Below are positions 7,457-16,246 of a DNA stretch of 64,000 nucleotides, piece after piece (the first letter of the stretch is position 1; every line of letters begins with the position of its first letter). The translations under genes and the position numbers were made by a program. The DNA comes from Hyphomicrobium_A sp963728165 (GTDB taxonomy: Bacteria; Pseudomonadota; Alphaproteobacteria; Rhizobiales; Hyphomicrobiaceae), in contig CAVSIY010000006.1 in NCBI GenBank assembly GCA_963728165.1, positions 620,001 to 684,000 of the forward strand, written 5' to 3'. The notes under the pieces are model-generated. The model had not been told where the DNA came from, did not search any database, and saw only the letters and a program-made list of their open reading frames with translations.

Positions 7457-9909
7457 ATGATCGAAAAACTCGTCATCATCGGCAACGGCATGGCCCCGGG
7501 CCGCATGCTCGAGCATCTCTTCGAGCAAGCCCCAGACCGCTATGAGGTCACGATCTTCAACGCCGAGCCACGCGTCAATTACGACCGCATCATGCTGTCG
7601 CCGGTGCTGTCGGGGGAGAAGGACTACGATCAGATCATCATTCACGGCGACGGCTGGTACATCAAGAACGGGATCACGCTCTACAAGGGGCACAAGGTCA
7701 CCGAGATCAACCGCGCAGCTAAGACAGTGACGTCCGATCACGGTGTCACCGCGCCCTACGACAAGCTCGTCATTGCCACCGGCTCGGTGCCGCTGATCCT
7801 GCCGGTGCCGGGCAATAATCTCCCCGGCGTGCTCTCCTATCGCGACCTCGACGACGTCAACGCCATGCTGCTTGCTGCGCAGTCGCGTGCGAAGGCGATC
7901 GTCATCGGCGGAGGCCTCCTCGGTCTCGAGGCTGCCGCGGGACTGCAGTCACGCGACATGGACGTCACGGTGCTGCACCTGATGCCGACGCTGATGGAGC
8001 GCCAGCTCGATCCGGCGGCGGGCTACATGTTGCAGCGGGAGCTCGAGCAACGCGGCATCAAGATCATAACCAAGGCGCAGACGAAGGCGATCCTGGGAGA
8101 TCGCAAGGCCGAGGCGGTCGAGCTCGCCGACGGGCGCATGATCCCCGCGACGCTCGTGGTCATGGCGGCGGGCATTCGTCCCAACGCCGGCCTCTCCAAG
8201 CAAGCGGGGCTCGACGTCAATCGCGGCATTCTCGTCGATGCCGGCATGCAGACCTCCGACCCAGACATCATCGCGCTCGGCGAATGTGCCGAGGTCGGCG
8301 GTCACGTCTACGGACTTGTCGCGCCACTTTACGAGATGGCCCGCGTCGCCGCTGCACGCCTCGCCGGGAACGCCAACGCCGCCTTCGCGCACAATGACAC
8401 GCCGACCAAGCTCAAGGTGACGGGCGTCGACCTGTTCTCGCTCGGCGACTTTGCCGATGGCGATGACCGCCAGGAGATCGTGCTGCGCGACGCAGCAGCT
8501 GGCGTCTATAAGCGCCTCGTCATCAAGGACAACCGCATCATCGGCACGGTGCTCTACGGCGAGACGGCGGACGGCGCCTGGTTCAACGACCTGAAGAAGC
8601 GCGAAGTCGACATTTCCGACATGCGCGAGACCTTGATCTTCGGCCAGGCCTATCAGGGAGGGTCCCCGCTGGACCCTATGGCGGCCGTTGCAGCGTTGCC
8701 CGATGACGCAGAGATCTGCGGCTGCAACGGCGTGTGCAAAGGCAAGATCACGGGCGCGATCAAGGAAAAGGGTCTCACTTCGCTCGACGACGTGCGCGCC
8801 CACACAAAGGCGTCGGCTTCATGCGGCTCGTGCACGGGCCTCGTCGAGCAGCTGATGACGCTGACCCTGGGGGACGCCTACAACCCCGCCGCTGTGCAGC
8901 CCATGTGCGGATGCACGACGCTCGGCCACGATGACGTGCGCCGCCTCATCAAGGCCAAGAGCCTCAAGACCGTCTACGCCGTGATGCAGGAGCTCGAGTG
9001 GAAGACCTCCTGCGGCTGCGCCAAGTGCCGGCCGGCGCTCAATTACTACCTCGTCTGCGACTGGCCTGGCGAGTATGCCGACGACTACCAATCGCGCTTC
9101 ATCAACGAGCGCGCGCACGCGAACATCCAGAAGAATGGAACCTACTCGGTCGTGCCGCGCATGTGGGGCGGGGTGACGAGCGTCACACGAGCTGCGCGCG
9201 ATCGCCGACGTCGTCGACAAGTTCGCCATCCCCACGGTGAAGGTGACGGGCGGCCAGCGCATTGACATGCTCGGCATCAAGAAGGAGGACCTGCCGGCGG
9301 TGTGGGCCGATCTCGGCAACGCGGGCTTCGTCTCCGGCCACGCCTACGCCAAGGGCGTGCGCACCGTGAAAACATGCGTCGGCACCGACTGGTGCCGCTT
9401 CGGCACGCAGGATTCAACCGGCCTCGGCATCCGCATCGAGAAGTTCATGTGGGGCTCGTGGACGCCGGCCAAGGTCAAGATGGCCGTCTCGGGCTGCCCG
9501 CGCAATTGCGCCGAGGCGACGTGCAAGGACGTCGGCGTCGTGTGCGTCGAGTTCGGGCTACGAGATCCATTTTGCCGGCGCCGCCGGTCTCGACATCAAG
9601 GGCACCGAGGGGCTTGGCCTCGTGAACACGGAGGACGAGGCGCTCGAGGTCGTCGTTGCGCTCGTACAGATGTACCGCGAGCAGGCGCGCTATCTCGAGC
9701 GCATCTACAAATGGACGAAGCGCGTCGGCGTTGCGGAGATCCGCCGCCAGGTGCTCGATGATTTGCCCCGGCGCAAAGCGTTCTTCGATCGCTTCGTGTT
9801 CTCCCAGAAGTTCGCCCAGGTCGACCCATGGTCGGAGCGCGTCTCCGGTCTGCACAAGCACGAGTTCCGCCCGCTCGCGGCGGTTGGTTTTTCGCAGGCC
9901 GCGGAGTGA
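7457..9909 (+). CDS. nirB: Assimilatory NAD(P)H nitrite reductase large subunit, two frameshifts
   Basis: Reduces nitrite to ammonium in the cytoplasm. The reconstructed protein of about 816 residues has an FAD/NAD-binding pyridine nucleotide reductase part (1-about 400), BFD-like [2Fe-2S] regions (CGCNGVCKGK near 420, CGCTTLGHDD near 484, CGCAKC near 518), a ferredoxin-like half domain, and the sirohaem/[4Fe-4S] motif CVGTDWC...CPRNC near 639-683. The frame shifts by one extra base at 9180-9188, where VTS continues as ELRAIADVVDKF. It shifts again at 9552-9555, where VCVEF continues as GYEIHFAGAAGL. All catalytic residues are kept, so sequencing insertions are more likely than a broken gene. 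It follows narK by 16 bases. Confidence 0.93.
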
Positions 9910-9913
9910 AGCG

Positions 9914-10243
9914 ATGAGCTGGATTGTCATCGGCAGCCTCTCGGATATCCCGCGGCGCGGCGCGCGTTGCCTCGAGACGCCTGAGGGCAAAATCGCCGTG
10001 TTCCGCACCGCCGACGATCGCGTCTTCGCTCTCGACGACCATTGCCCGCACAAAGGAGGACCGCTCAGCCAAGGCATCGTGCACGGCGCCTCCGTGACGT
10101 GCCCGCTGCACAACTGGGTGATCTCGCTCGAAACAGGCGAGGCGCTCGGTGCCGATGAAGGCTGCGTGCGCACCGTTTCCATCAAGGTCGAGGACGGCAG
10201 GCTCTTCATAGCTCTCAAATCGCAAACGTATCGGGCCGCCTGA
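9914..10243 (+). CDS. nirD: Nitrite reductase small subunit, Rieske-type
   Basis: A 109-residue protein with a complete Rieske-like [2Fe-2S] binding pattern: CPHKG (about residues 41-45) and CPLHNW (about 61-66). It pairs with NirB in NADH-dependent nitrite reduction. Some enterobacterial NirD proteins lack the cluster ligands, but this one keeps both Cys-X-His pairs. The start ATG at 9914 lies just after the nirB stop, and the TGA overlaps the nasA ATG (TGATG at 10241-10245), indicating translational coupling. Confidence 0.93.
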   Translation: MSWIVIGSLSDIPRRGARCLETPEGKIAVFRTADDRVFALDDHCPHKGGPLSQGIVHGASVTCPLHNWVISLETGEALGADEGCVRTVSIKVEDGRLFIALKSQTYRAA

Positions 10244-12930
10244 TGGATACGACGCAGCCCCGATGCATTAAGACGACATGCCCCTACTGTGGGGTTGGAT
10301 GCGGCGTGCTCGCCGAGGTTGCCTCCAACGGCGACGTCTCGTTGCGCGGCGACCCCGAGCATCCGGCGAACTTTGGACGGCTGTGCTCAAAGGGCTCCGC
10401 GCTTGCCGAAACGATCGGCCTCGAAGATCGGCTGTTGGTTCCCGAGGTGGGCGGCATCAAGTCGGACTGGGACTCAGCGCTCTGTCTCGTCGCGGCAAAA
10501 TTCAGCGAGGCGATCCGCCTGCACGGCCCCGACTCGGTTGCCTTCTACGTGTCGGGCCAGCTCCTCACCGAGGACTACTACGTCGCCAACAAGCTGATGA
10601 AGGGCTTTATCGGCTCGGCCAACATCGACACCAACTCACGCCTGTGCATGGCGTCCTCCGTCGCGGGCTACAAGCGCGCCTTCGGCTCCGACACCGTACC
10701 AGGCTGCTATGAGGACTTGGAGCTTGCCGACCTCGTCGTGCTGGTCGGCGCCAACCTCGCCTGGTGTCACCCGGTCCTCTATCAGCGGATCGCGGCGGCG
10801 AAGGAGAGGCGGCCGCGGATGAAGGTCGTTTTGATCGATCCGCGCCGCACGGCGACGGCCGACATCGCCGACCTACACTTGGCCATAAAGCCCGATGGCG
10901 ACGTGGCACTGTTTCTCGGATTGCTTCGCCATCTTGCGCGCAATCGCTCAATCAAACGCAGCTACGTCTCAGCGCACACCACGGGCTTCAAGGAGGCGCT
11001 GCGCGCAGCGGAGATGCTCGACCTCTACGACGTCGTGCGTCGTGCCGGCATTCCCGCGGCGGCGTTGGAGAGGTTCTACGCGATGTTCGCCGCAACCGCG
11101 AAGACCGTCACCGTCTTCAGCCAGGGCGTCAACCAATCCTCCTGCGGCACCGACAAGGTCAACGCCATCATCAATTGCCATCTCGCAACGGGGCGCATCG
11201 GCAAGCCCGGCATGGGACCGTTCTCGGTGACGGGCCAGCCCAACGCCATGGGCGGGCGCGAGGTCGGCGGCCTTGCCAATGCGCTTGCCGCGCACATGGA
11301 CGTCGAAAATCCAGGGCATCGAGACCGCGTGCAACGTTTCTGGCGTTCCCCGACGATCGCAGATACGCCAGGCCTCAAGGCCGTCGACATGTTTCGCGCC
11401 GTCACCGATGGCCGCATCAAGGCATTGTGGATCATGGCGACCAATCCCGTCGTCTCGATGCCGGAGGCCGACAACGTTGAAGCGGCCCTCCGCGCCTGCC
11501 CGTTTGTCGTCGTCTCGGACGTGACCGCCGCCACCGACACGGCACGTCTTGCGCATGTGCGCCTTCCCGCTGCCGCCTGGGGTGAGAAGGACGGCACCGT
11601 CACCAATTCGGAGCGTCGCATCTCGCGCCAGCGCAGCTTCCTGTCGCCGCCGGGCGAGGCGCGCGCCGACTGGTGGATCATCGCCGAGGTCGCCAAACGC
11701 ATGGGATTTGCCGGCGCCTTCGAATACGCATCGCCGGCGGAGATTTTTGCCGAGCACGCGCGCCTGTCGAGCTTTGAGAACGAAGGCACGCGCGATTTCG
11801 ACATCGCTGCATTGTCCGGGATCACGGGCGAGGGGTATGACGCGCTCGCGCCGGTGCAGTGGCCGCATCCGGCGCACTGCGGCCCCCGCACCCGCCTCTT
11901 TGCCGATGGCCATTTCTTCACCGCCGACAAAAAGGCCCGCTTCGTCGAGGTTCGCGCCACTGACCCGGCAGCCGCCCCGAGCGCTTTTCCGCTGATCCTC
12001 AACACCGGTCGCGTGCGCGATCATTGGCACACGATGACCCGCACCGGCAAGAGTCAGCGCCTGTCGCAGCATTGCGCCGAGCCGTACGTCGAGATTTATC
12101 CCGATGATGCTGCGCGTCATCACATCGGCGACGCCGATCTCGTCCGTGTCTCGACCGGGCTCGGCGCCATACTGGTGCGCGCGCTCGTCTCGCCGCACCA
12201 GCAACGCGGCTCCATCTTCGTCCCCATGCATTGGAACGATCAGTTCGCCGCTCGCGCCCGCGTCGATGTGCTGGCGGCCGCCATAACCGACCCCATTTCC
12301 GGCCAGCCCGCGTCCAAGAGCATTCCCGCCCGCATGGAGCGCTTCGCCGCCGCGGCCTATGGCTTCGCGGTGCTGCGCCGCAAGCCGGCACACATCCCGG
12401 CGGAGTACTGGGCAATCGCCAAGTGCAGCGGGGGCTGGCGGCTCGAGATGGCGTTCGCCGCGGCGGCCGACGATTGGGGCCGCATGGTGACGGATCTCGT
12501 CGGTGGGGACACAGAGCTCATAGCCTATCACGATGCGAAATCGGGCCAGCATCGCTTCGCCGGCTACGACAACGACGGACTCGCCGGCGTGGTCTTCCTG
12601 GCGTCCGAGCCGGTCGCCGTGTCGCGCGATTGGGCCATCGCGCAGTTTGGCGCGCCGAAGCTCGCGCGCGGCAAGCGGACAGCCGTCATCGCCGGCCGTC
12701 CCGGCAAAGGCGCGATCGATCGCGGCGCCACTGTTTGCGCCTGCTTCAGCGTGGGCGCCAACGAGATCGCCGCAGCCGCCGCGCGTGGCTGCGCGACCGT
12801 CGCGGAGATTGGCGCGGCTCTGCAAGCCGGCACAAACTGCGGCTCCTGCCGTGCCGAAATCCGCAACATCATCGACACGCAGCGCAATACCAGACAAGTG
12901 GCGGCGCGCACGCTCGTCGCATCCATCTGA
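10243..12930 (+). CDS. nasA: Assimilatory nitrate reductase catalytic subunit with C-terminal BFD-like [2Fe-2S] domain
   Basis: Reduces nitrate to nitrite in the cytoplasm using a molybdopterin guanine dinucleotide cofactor. The 895-residue protein starts with a [4Fe-4S] motif (CPYCGVGCG, then LCSKG near 47). The molybdopterin oxidoreductase core and the dinucleotide-binding domain follow, the latter with a characteristic TGRVRDHWHTMTRTGKS segment near 590. The last about 70 residues form a BFD-like domain (CACFSVGANE near 832, NCGSC near 866) that can hold an extra [2Fe-2S] cluster for electron entry. There is no Tat signal, consistent with an assimilatory rather than periplasmic enzyme. No separate nasB reductase gene is next to it, so the electron donor is unknown here. 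Confidence 0.93.
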   Translation: MDTTQPRCIKTTCPYCGVGCGVLAEVASNGDVSLRGDPEHPANFGRLCSKGSALAETIGLEDRLLVPEVGGIKSDWDSALCLVAAKFSEAIRLHGPDSVAFYVSGQLLTEDYYVANKLMKGFIGSANIDTNSRLCMASSVAGYKRAFGSDTVPGCYEDLELADLVVLVGANLAWCHPVLYQRIAAAKERRPRMKVVLIDPRRTATADIADLHLAIKPDGDVALFLGLLRHLARNRSIKRSYVSAHTTGFKEALRAAEMLDLYDVVRRAGIPAAALERFYAMFAATAKTVTVFSQGVNQSSCGTDKVNAIINCHLATGRIGKPGMGPFSVTGQPNAMGGREVGGLANALAAHMDVENPGHRDRVQRFWRSPTIADTPGLKAVDMFRAVTDGRIKALWIMATNPVVSMPEADNVEAALRACPFVVVSDVTAATDTARLAHVRLPAAAWGEKDGTVTNSERRISRQRSFLSPPGEARADWWIIAEVAKRMGFAGAFEYASPAEIFAEHARLSSFENEGTRDFDIAALSGITGEGYDALAPVQWPHPAHCGPRTRLFADGHFFTADKKARFVEVRATDPAAAPSAFPLILNTGRVRDHWHTMTRTGKSQRLSQHCAEPYVEIYPDDAARHHIGDADLVRVSTGLGAILVRALVSPHQQRGSIFVPMHWNDQFAARARVDVLAAAITDPISGQPASKSIPARMERFAAAAYGFAVLRRKPAHIPAEYWAIAKCSGGWRLEMAFAAAADDWGRMVTDLVGGDTELIAYHDAKSGQHRFAGYDNDGLAGVVFLASEPVAVSRDWAIAQFGAPKLARGKRTAVIAGRPGKGAIDRGATVCACFSVGANEIAAAAARGCATVAEIGAALQAGTNCGSCRAEIRNIIDTQRNTRQVAARTLVASI

Positions 12931-12940
12931 GGGACGAAGA

Positions 12941-13867
12941 ATGCATGGACTGTTGCAGCCGCTGAGCGTGCCCACGCTGGCAGGGCCTCTTAGCCAACTG
13001 CTGCAGCGCGGGACAATTCTCGCCTGGGCGTTTCTGCCGAGGCCGCGCGCGCAAAATCGTGGCATCGCAGCGCGCGGATCGGGAGCTGAGCGATCCAGCA
13101 GCGGCCGCGTAAGTCTCGTCGGCGCCGGCCCAGGCGATCCTGAGCTTCTGACGCTCAAGGCGCTGAGAGCTCTGCAAGAGGCCGATGTCATCCTGCACGA
13201 TCAGCTCGTCTCCGACGCGGTGCTGGCGCTCGCGCCGGCGCGCACCGAGCGGATCGACGTCGGCAAGAAAGGCTACGGCCGCGCCTGCAATCAGAGCGCC
13301 ATCAACAACCTGATGATTGCGCTCGCGTCCGCCGGTCGCCGCGTCATCCGGCTCAAGGCGGGCGATCCACTGATGTTCGGACGCCTCGAAGAGGAGGTCG
13401 TCGCGCTCGAGTCTGCAGGTATCCCGTTCGACGTGATCCCTGGCATCTCCGCCGCGCAGGGTGCTGCTTCCCGGCTCGGTATTGGGTTGACGCGCCGCCG
13501 CGGAGCGCGCCGTTTCCAGGCCATCACCGGCCACGCGTCCGATGGACGATTACCGAACGATTTCGACTGGGCCGGGCTCGTCGATCCCAAGGCAACCACC
13601 GCCGTCTACATGCCGAAGGCGACCATATGCGACCTTTGCGCGGAGTTGCTCGTGCGCGGACTTTCACCCCACCATCCGGCGGTGGCCGTCTTCAACGCCA
13701 CGCGCGCGGACGAGGTCGTCCTATCCGCGACGCTGGCCACGCTACCCGAGGCAATTGCAGGCATTGGAGGCGAGGCGCCGTGCATCGTTCTGATCGGAGA
13801 TGCGGTTGCCCGGCGCGGATCTGCATCTCTCGCCCGGCAGGAAATCGATTGCCACGCAAGGGTTTGA
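12941..13867 (+). CDS. cobA: Uroporphyrinogen-III C-methyltransferase
   Basis: Transfers two methyl groups from S-adenosylmethionine to uroporphyrinogen III, giving precorrin-2, the precursor of sirohaem and cobalamin. The 308-residue protein has the family motifs VSLVGAGPGDPELLTLKA (about residue 52 on), RLKAGDPLMFGR and GIPFDVIPGISAAQGAAS. The first about 45 residues are not part of the SUMT fold and look unstructured. It has no CysG-type dehydrogenase/ferrochelatase part. Placed 10 bases after nasA, it would supply sirohaem to NirB when nitrate is used. The symbol cobA/sumT is by family; its role here is nitrite reductase maturation. Confidence 0.88.
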   Translation: MHGLLQPLSVPTLAGPLSQLLQRGTILAWAFLPRPRAQNRGIAARGSGAERSSSGRVSLVGAGPGDPELLTLKALRALQEADVILHDQLVSDAVLALAPARTERIDVGKKGYGRACNQSAINNLMIALASAGRRVIRLKAGDPLMFGRLEEEVVALESAGIPFDVIPGISAAQGAASRLGIGLTRRRGARRFQAITGHASDGRLPNDFDWAGLVDPKATTAVYMPKATICDLCAELLVRGLSPHHPAVAVFNATRADEVVLSATLATLPEAIAGIGGEAPCIVLIGDAVARRGSASLARQEIDCHARV

Positions 13868-13922
13868 GTCGGGGCATCTCGCCCATCGTCGTAGCGTTTG
13901 TTGAGTGGAGTGGCTGGGTATC

Positions 13923-15200
13923 ATGCGTCGACGGTTCAAGGCGTTCGGGCTTGTTGTTGTTGCGGCTGGAGTGAGTGGGCTTCTCGATTGCACGGCAGCG
14001 ACAGCTGGCGATCTCGCCGTTGATTGCTGCGCCGACCTCGAGGCGCGCATCGCCGAGCTCGAGGCGACGGCGGCGCGCAAGGGCAACCGCAAGGTCTCGC
14101 TCACCGTCTCGGGCTACGTCACCAAGCAGATCATGTTCTGGGATGATGGCGCAGAGCGCAACGTCTACATCACGGACATGGGACCGACGCAGGCGACGAA
14201 CTTGAGGTTCTCGGGCCAAGCGACGATCGCGCCCGGCTGGAAGACCGGCTACATGATCCGCATTCAGGACCTGACCAGCAACCCGATGGCGCTGAACCAA
14301 GATATCGCCAACGCGGGGCCCGGTCTCAACGTGCAGATGTCCCATTGGTATCTGGCGAGCAAGAGTTTCGGCAAGGTCGCCGTCGGCAAGAACGTGCTGG
14401 CGTCGAAGAGTGCGGCCATGTTCACCGATCTCTCCGGCACGCAGGTCATTGCCAACTACGTCCTCTTTGACGGTGGCGGATTCCTCCTGCGCCAAAACGG
14501 AGCGCTTTTGAAATTGAATTGGGGCGACCTCGGCTATTGCTACTCACAACAGCGGCCATGGGGCGGCGACTGCGACGGCATCGTCATGAACGGCGTGCGC
14601 TATGATAGTCCGACGCTCGGTGGATTTTCAGTGTCGGCGAGCTGGGGCGAGGACGACGACTGGGAAATCGCCGGCCGCTATGCCGGTGAGCTCGGCGGCT
14701 TCAAGCTAGCGGCGGCAGCCGGCTATTCGGTCAACACCGATGAGGCGATCCAGCCGCCGTCGGTGTCGCCGAGCAAGGACTCTTCATACTTCCAGGCAGG
14801 CGGCTACGCTGAGCATCCGGCGACAGGCCTCTTTGTGCACGCGGCCTACGGCGCAGAAGACAACAACGGCAAGCAGACGCTTGCTGGCTTCACGGAGCCC
14901 AACTCGCATCAGTGGTATGTAAAGGGCGGACTGCGGCGGCAGTGGCTTGCGCTCGGCCACACGGTTCTGTTCGGCGAGTACGGCAGATACATCGACCAGC
15001 TGTCGCCCAATGCGCTGGCAGCGGGTGCCACGAGCAGCGAGTTCGATCGCTTCGGATTTGGCGCGGTGCAGGAGTTCGACGCCGCGTCCATGTCGGTGTG
15101 GATCAGGTATCGCGAGCATCGCGCTGATGTGTCGGGCCTCGGCGACGTCGATTTTGGCGACTTGCGCTACGTGAGCACCGGTGCCCTTATCAACTTCTAG
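13923..15200 (+). CDS. Outer-membrane porin
   Basis: A 425-residue protein with a signal peptide (MRRRFKAFGLVVVAAGVSG...), a short coiled segment (ADLEARIAELEATAARKG) and then a repeating beta-strand pattern (KVSLTVSGYVTKQIMFWDD, NLRFSGQATI, GWKTGYMIRIQD). It ends in an alternating strand, VSTGALINF, with a terminal phenylalanine as in outer-membrane barrels. The family is the porin type common in Hyphomicrobiales. It follows cobA by 55 bases in the same direction, so it may be co-transcribed and serve as an entry route for nitrate or nitrite; this is inference. The start at 13923 is preferred over an upstream GTG at 13905 because it begins the signal peptide. Confidence 0.8.
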   Translation: MRRRFKAFGLVVVAAGVSGLLDCTAATAGDLAVDCCADLEARIAELEATAARKGNRKVSLTVSGYVTKQIMFWDDGAERNVYITDMGPTQATNLRFSGQATIAPGWKTGYMIRIQDLTSNPMALNQDIANAGPGLNVQMSHWYLASKSFGKVAVGKNVLASKSAAMFTDLSGTQVIANYVLFDGGGFLLRQNGALLKLNWGDLGYCYSQQRPWGGDCDGIVMNGVRYDSPTLGGFSVSASWGEDDDWEIAGRYAGELGGFKLAAAAGYSVNTDEAIQPPSVSPSKDSSYFQAGGYAEHPATGLFVHAAYGAEDNNGKQTLAGFTEPNSHQWYVKGGLRRQWLALGHTVLFGEYGRYIDQLSPNALAAGATSSEFDRFGFGAVQEFDAASMSVWIRYREHRADVSGLGDVDFGDLRYVSTGALINF

Positions 15201-15530
15201 CCGTGGCTTGCCGAGCTTCCGCTTTGGGTCAACCTCTTCCGTCCGCCGGATGTCCGCGGCTGGTCCGCTTGCCCCCTAGTAGCAGCCGACTTCGTGCGGT
15301 GCGGCGAACGGGCGAGAAGGGTCAGGCTCGGAAGATACGCGCTTAGCCGAGACGCGGCAGCTCACCCCTCAACAGCGGAAGTTGTGAACTCAGGATGAAG
15401 ACTGAATCAGAGCAAATAACATCCCCACGATGCTCTATCTCCAAAGCCCCTCGAAGCGCCGACTGGCCGTCCGCGTATAGCGCGTCGCGTGCCGTGGATC
15501 GCGGTGACCGAGGAAGTCCTGCAAAAACCG
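15201..15530. other. Intergenic region between porin and tRNA-Arg
   Basis: 330 bases with no convincing gene. The only visible element is a run of five A at 15524-15528. On the minus strand this is a T run directly after the tRNA 3' end and may help terminate the tRNA transcript. Confidence 0.5.
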
Positions 15531-15607
15531 TGGTGACCCCGACAGGATTTGAACCTGTGACCCTCAGATTAGGAATCTGATGCTCTATCCAACTGAGCTA
15601 CGGGGCC
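15531..15607 (-). tRNA. tRNA-Arg (anticodon CCT), CCA encoded
   Basis: On the minus strand the sequence folds as a complete cloverleaf. The acceptor stem GGCCCCG pairs with CGGGGTC (one G-U). The D arm is GCTC...GAGC, and the anticodon stem TCAGA/TCTGA encloses loop TTCCTAA (anticodon CCT, reading AGG). The T arm is ACAGG-TTCAAAT-CCTGT. The discriminator A is followed by a genome-encoded CCA (complement of 15531-15533). Confidence 0.97.
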
Positions 15608-16246
15608 TATTGCCTCAATGACAATATGCTACCGACTACTCGTGGCGCGCAAACGGGACCGTTCGTCCGCCACCTCGTCGCCGCAGCCTTGGTTCTTGCC
15701 GACACGCCACGTGAGCTTGCGACCGGACCAAGGCTGCCGTCAAAACCGAGCTGCCCAGATGCGTGGGCTGCGCCGAGACCGCCGAGGCGACCGGCATCGA
15801 CACGCGTCACTTACAGCGAGAGAGGACGCGTGGCAAATTCCCCAACGGCGCGACGGCGCCGCAGCATACCCGGAGCTGCTCGGGGGCCTTGTTTGGATAA
15901 CAGCTTGGGCTGCCTTGCCGGCTGGACGGTGCCCCCGAGACGCTGTGCGGATACGACCACGCCACGATGCAGTCGAGGGCAATGGCCAGTCCTGCCGTGC
16001 GAGTCGTGCGACCCTGACGGCCTTTTTCAGCCGACGAGCACGGGGGCGGGCGCGATGCGTTGATCAGCGCCGCCAGTCCCGCGCTCTTGTTGTCTTGAGA
16101 AGGGGAGGGGTGAGAGCCGCCGTAGGCAACTTAAAATTGCATATTGAACCGAATACAAGCAATCGTATATATCTGCCAATCGCCCGCACGCAACCTCGGC
16201 AGCCCGCAACAGCGGGCCGGACTATTCCTGAGAGCAACGAGCGCTC
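15608..16246. other. Gene-poor region between tRNA-Arg and the RTX gene
   Basis: 639 bases. Open frames exist, but their translations are arginine/proline-rich without domain character and have no ribosome binding sites. Composition becomes AT-richer near 16110-16180, where a promoter candidate for the downstream gene lies. No mobile-element remnant was recognised. Confidence 0.5.
16144..16171 (+). promoter_or_regulatory. Sigma-70-like promoter candidate for the RTX gene
   Basis: TTGAAC (16144-16149) and TATATA (16166-16171) are separated by 16 bases in a locally AT-rich patch, about 75 bases before the start at 16247. The match is good, but promoters are weakly predictable by eye. Confidence 0.35.

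Noticed and set aside
10969..13191. Long minus-strand open frame opposite nasA and cobA
   Set aside because: Antisense shadow; no protein-like features.
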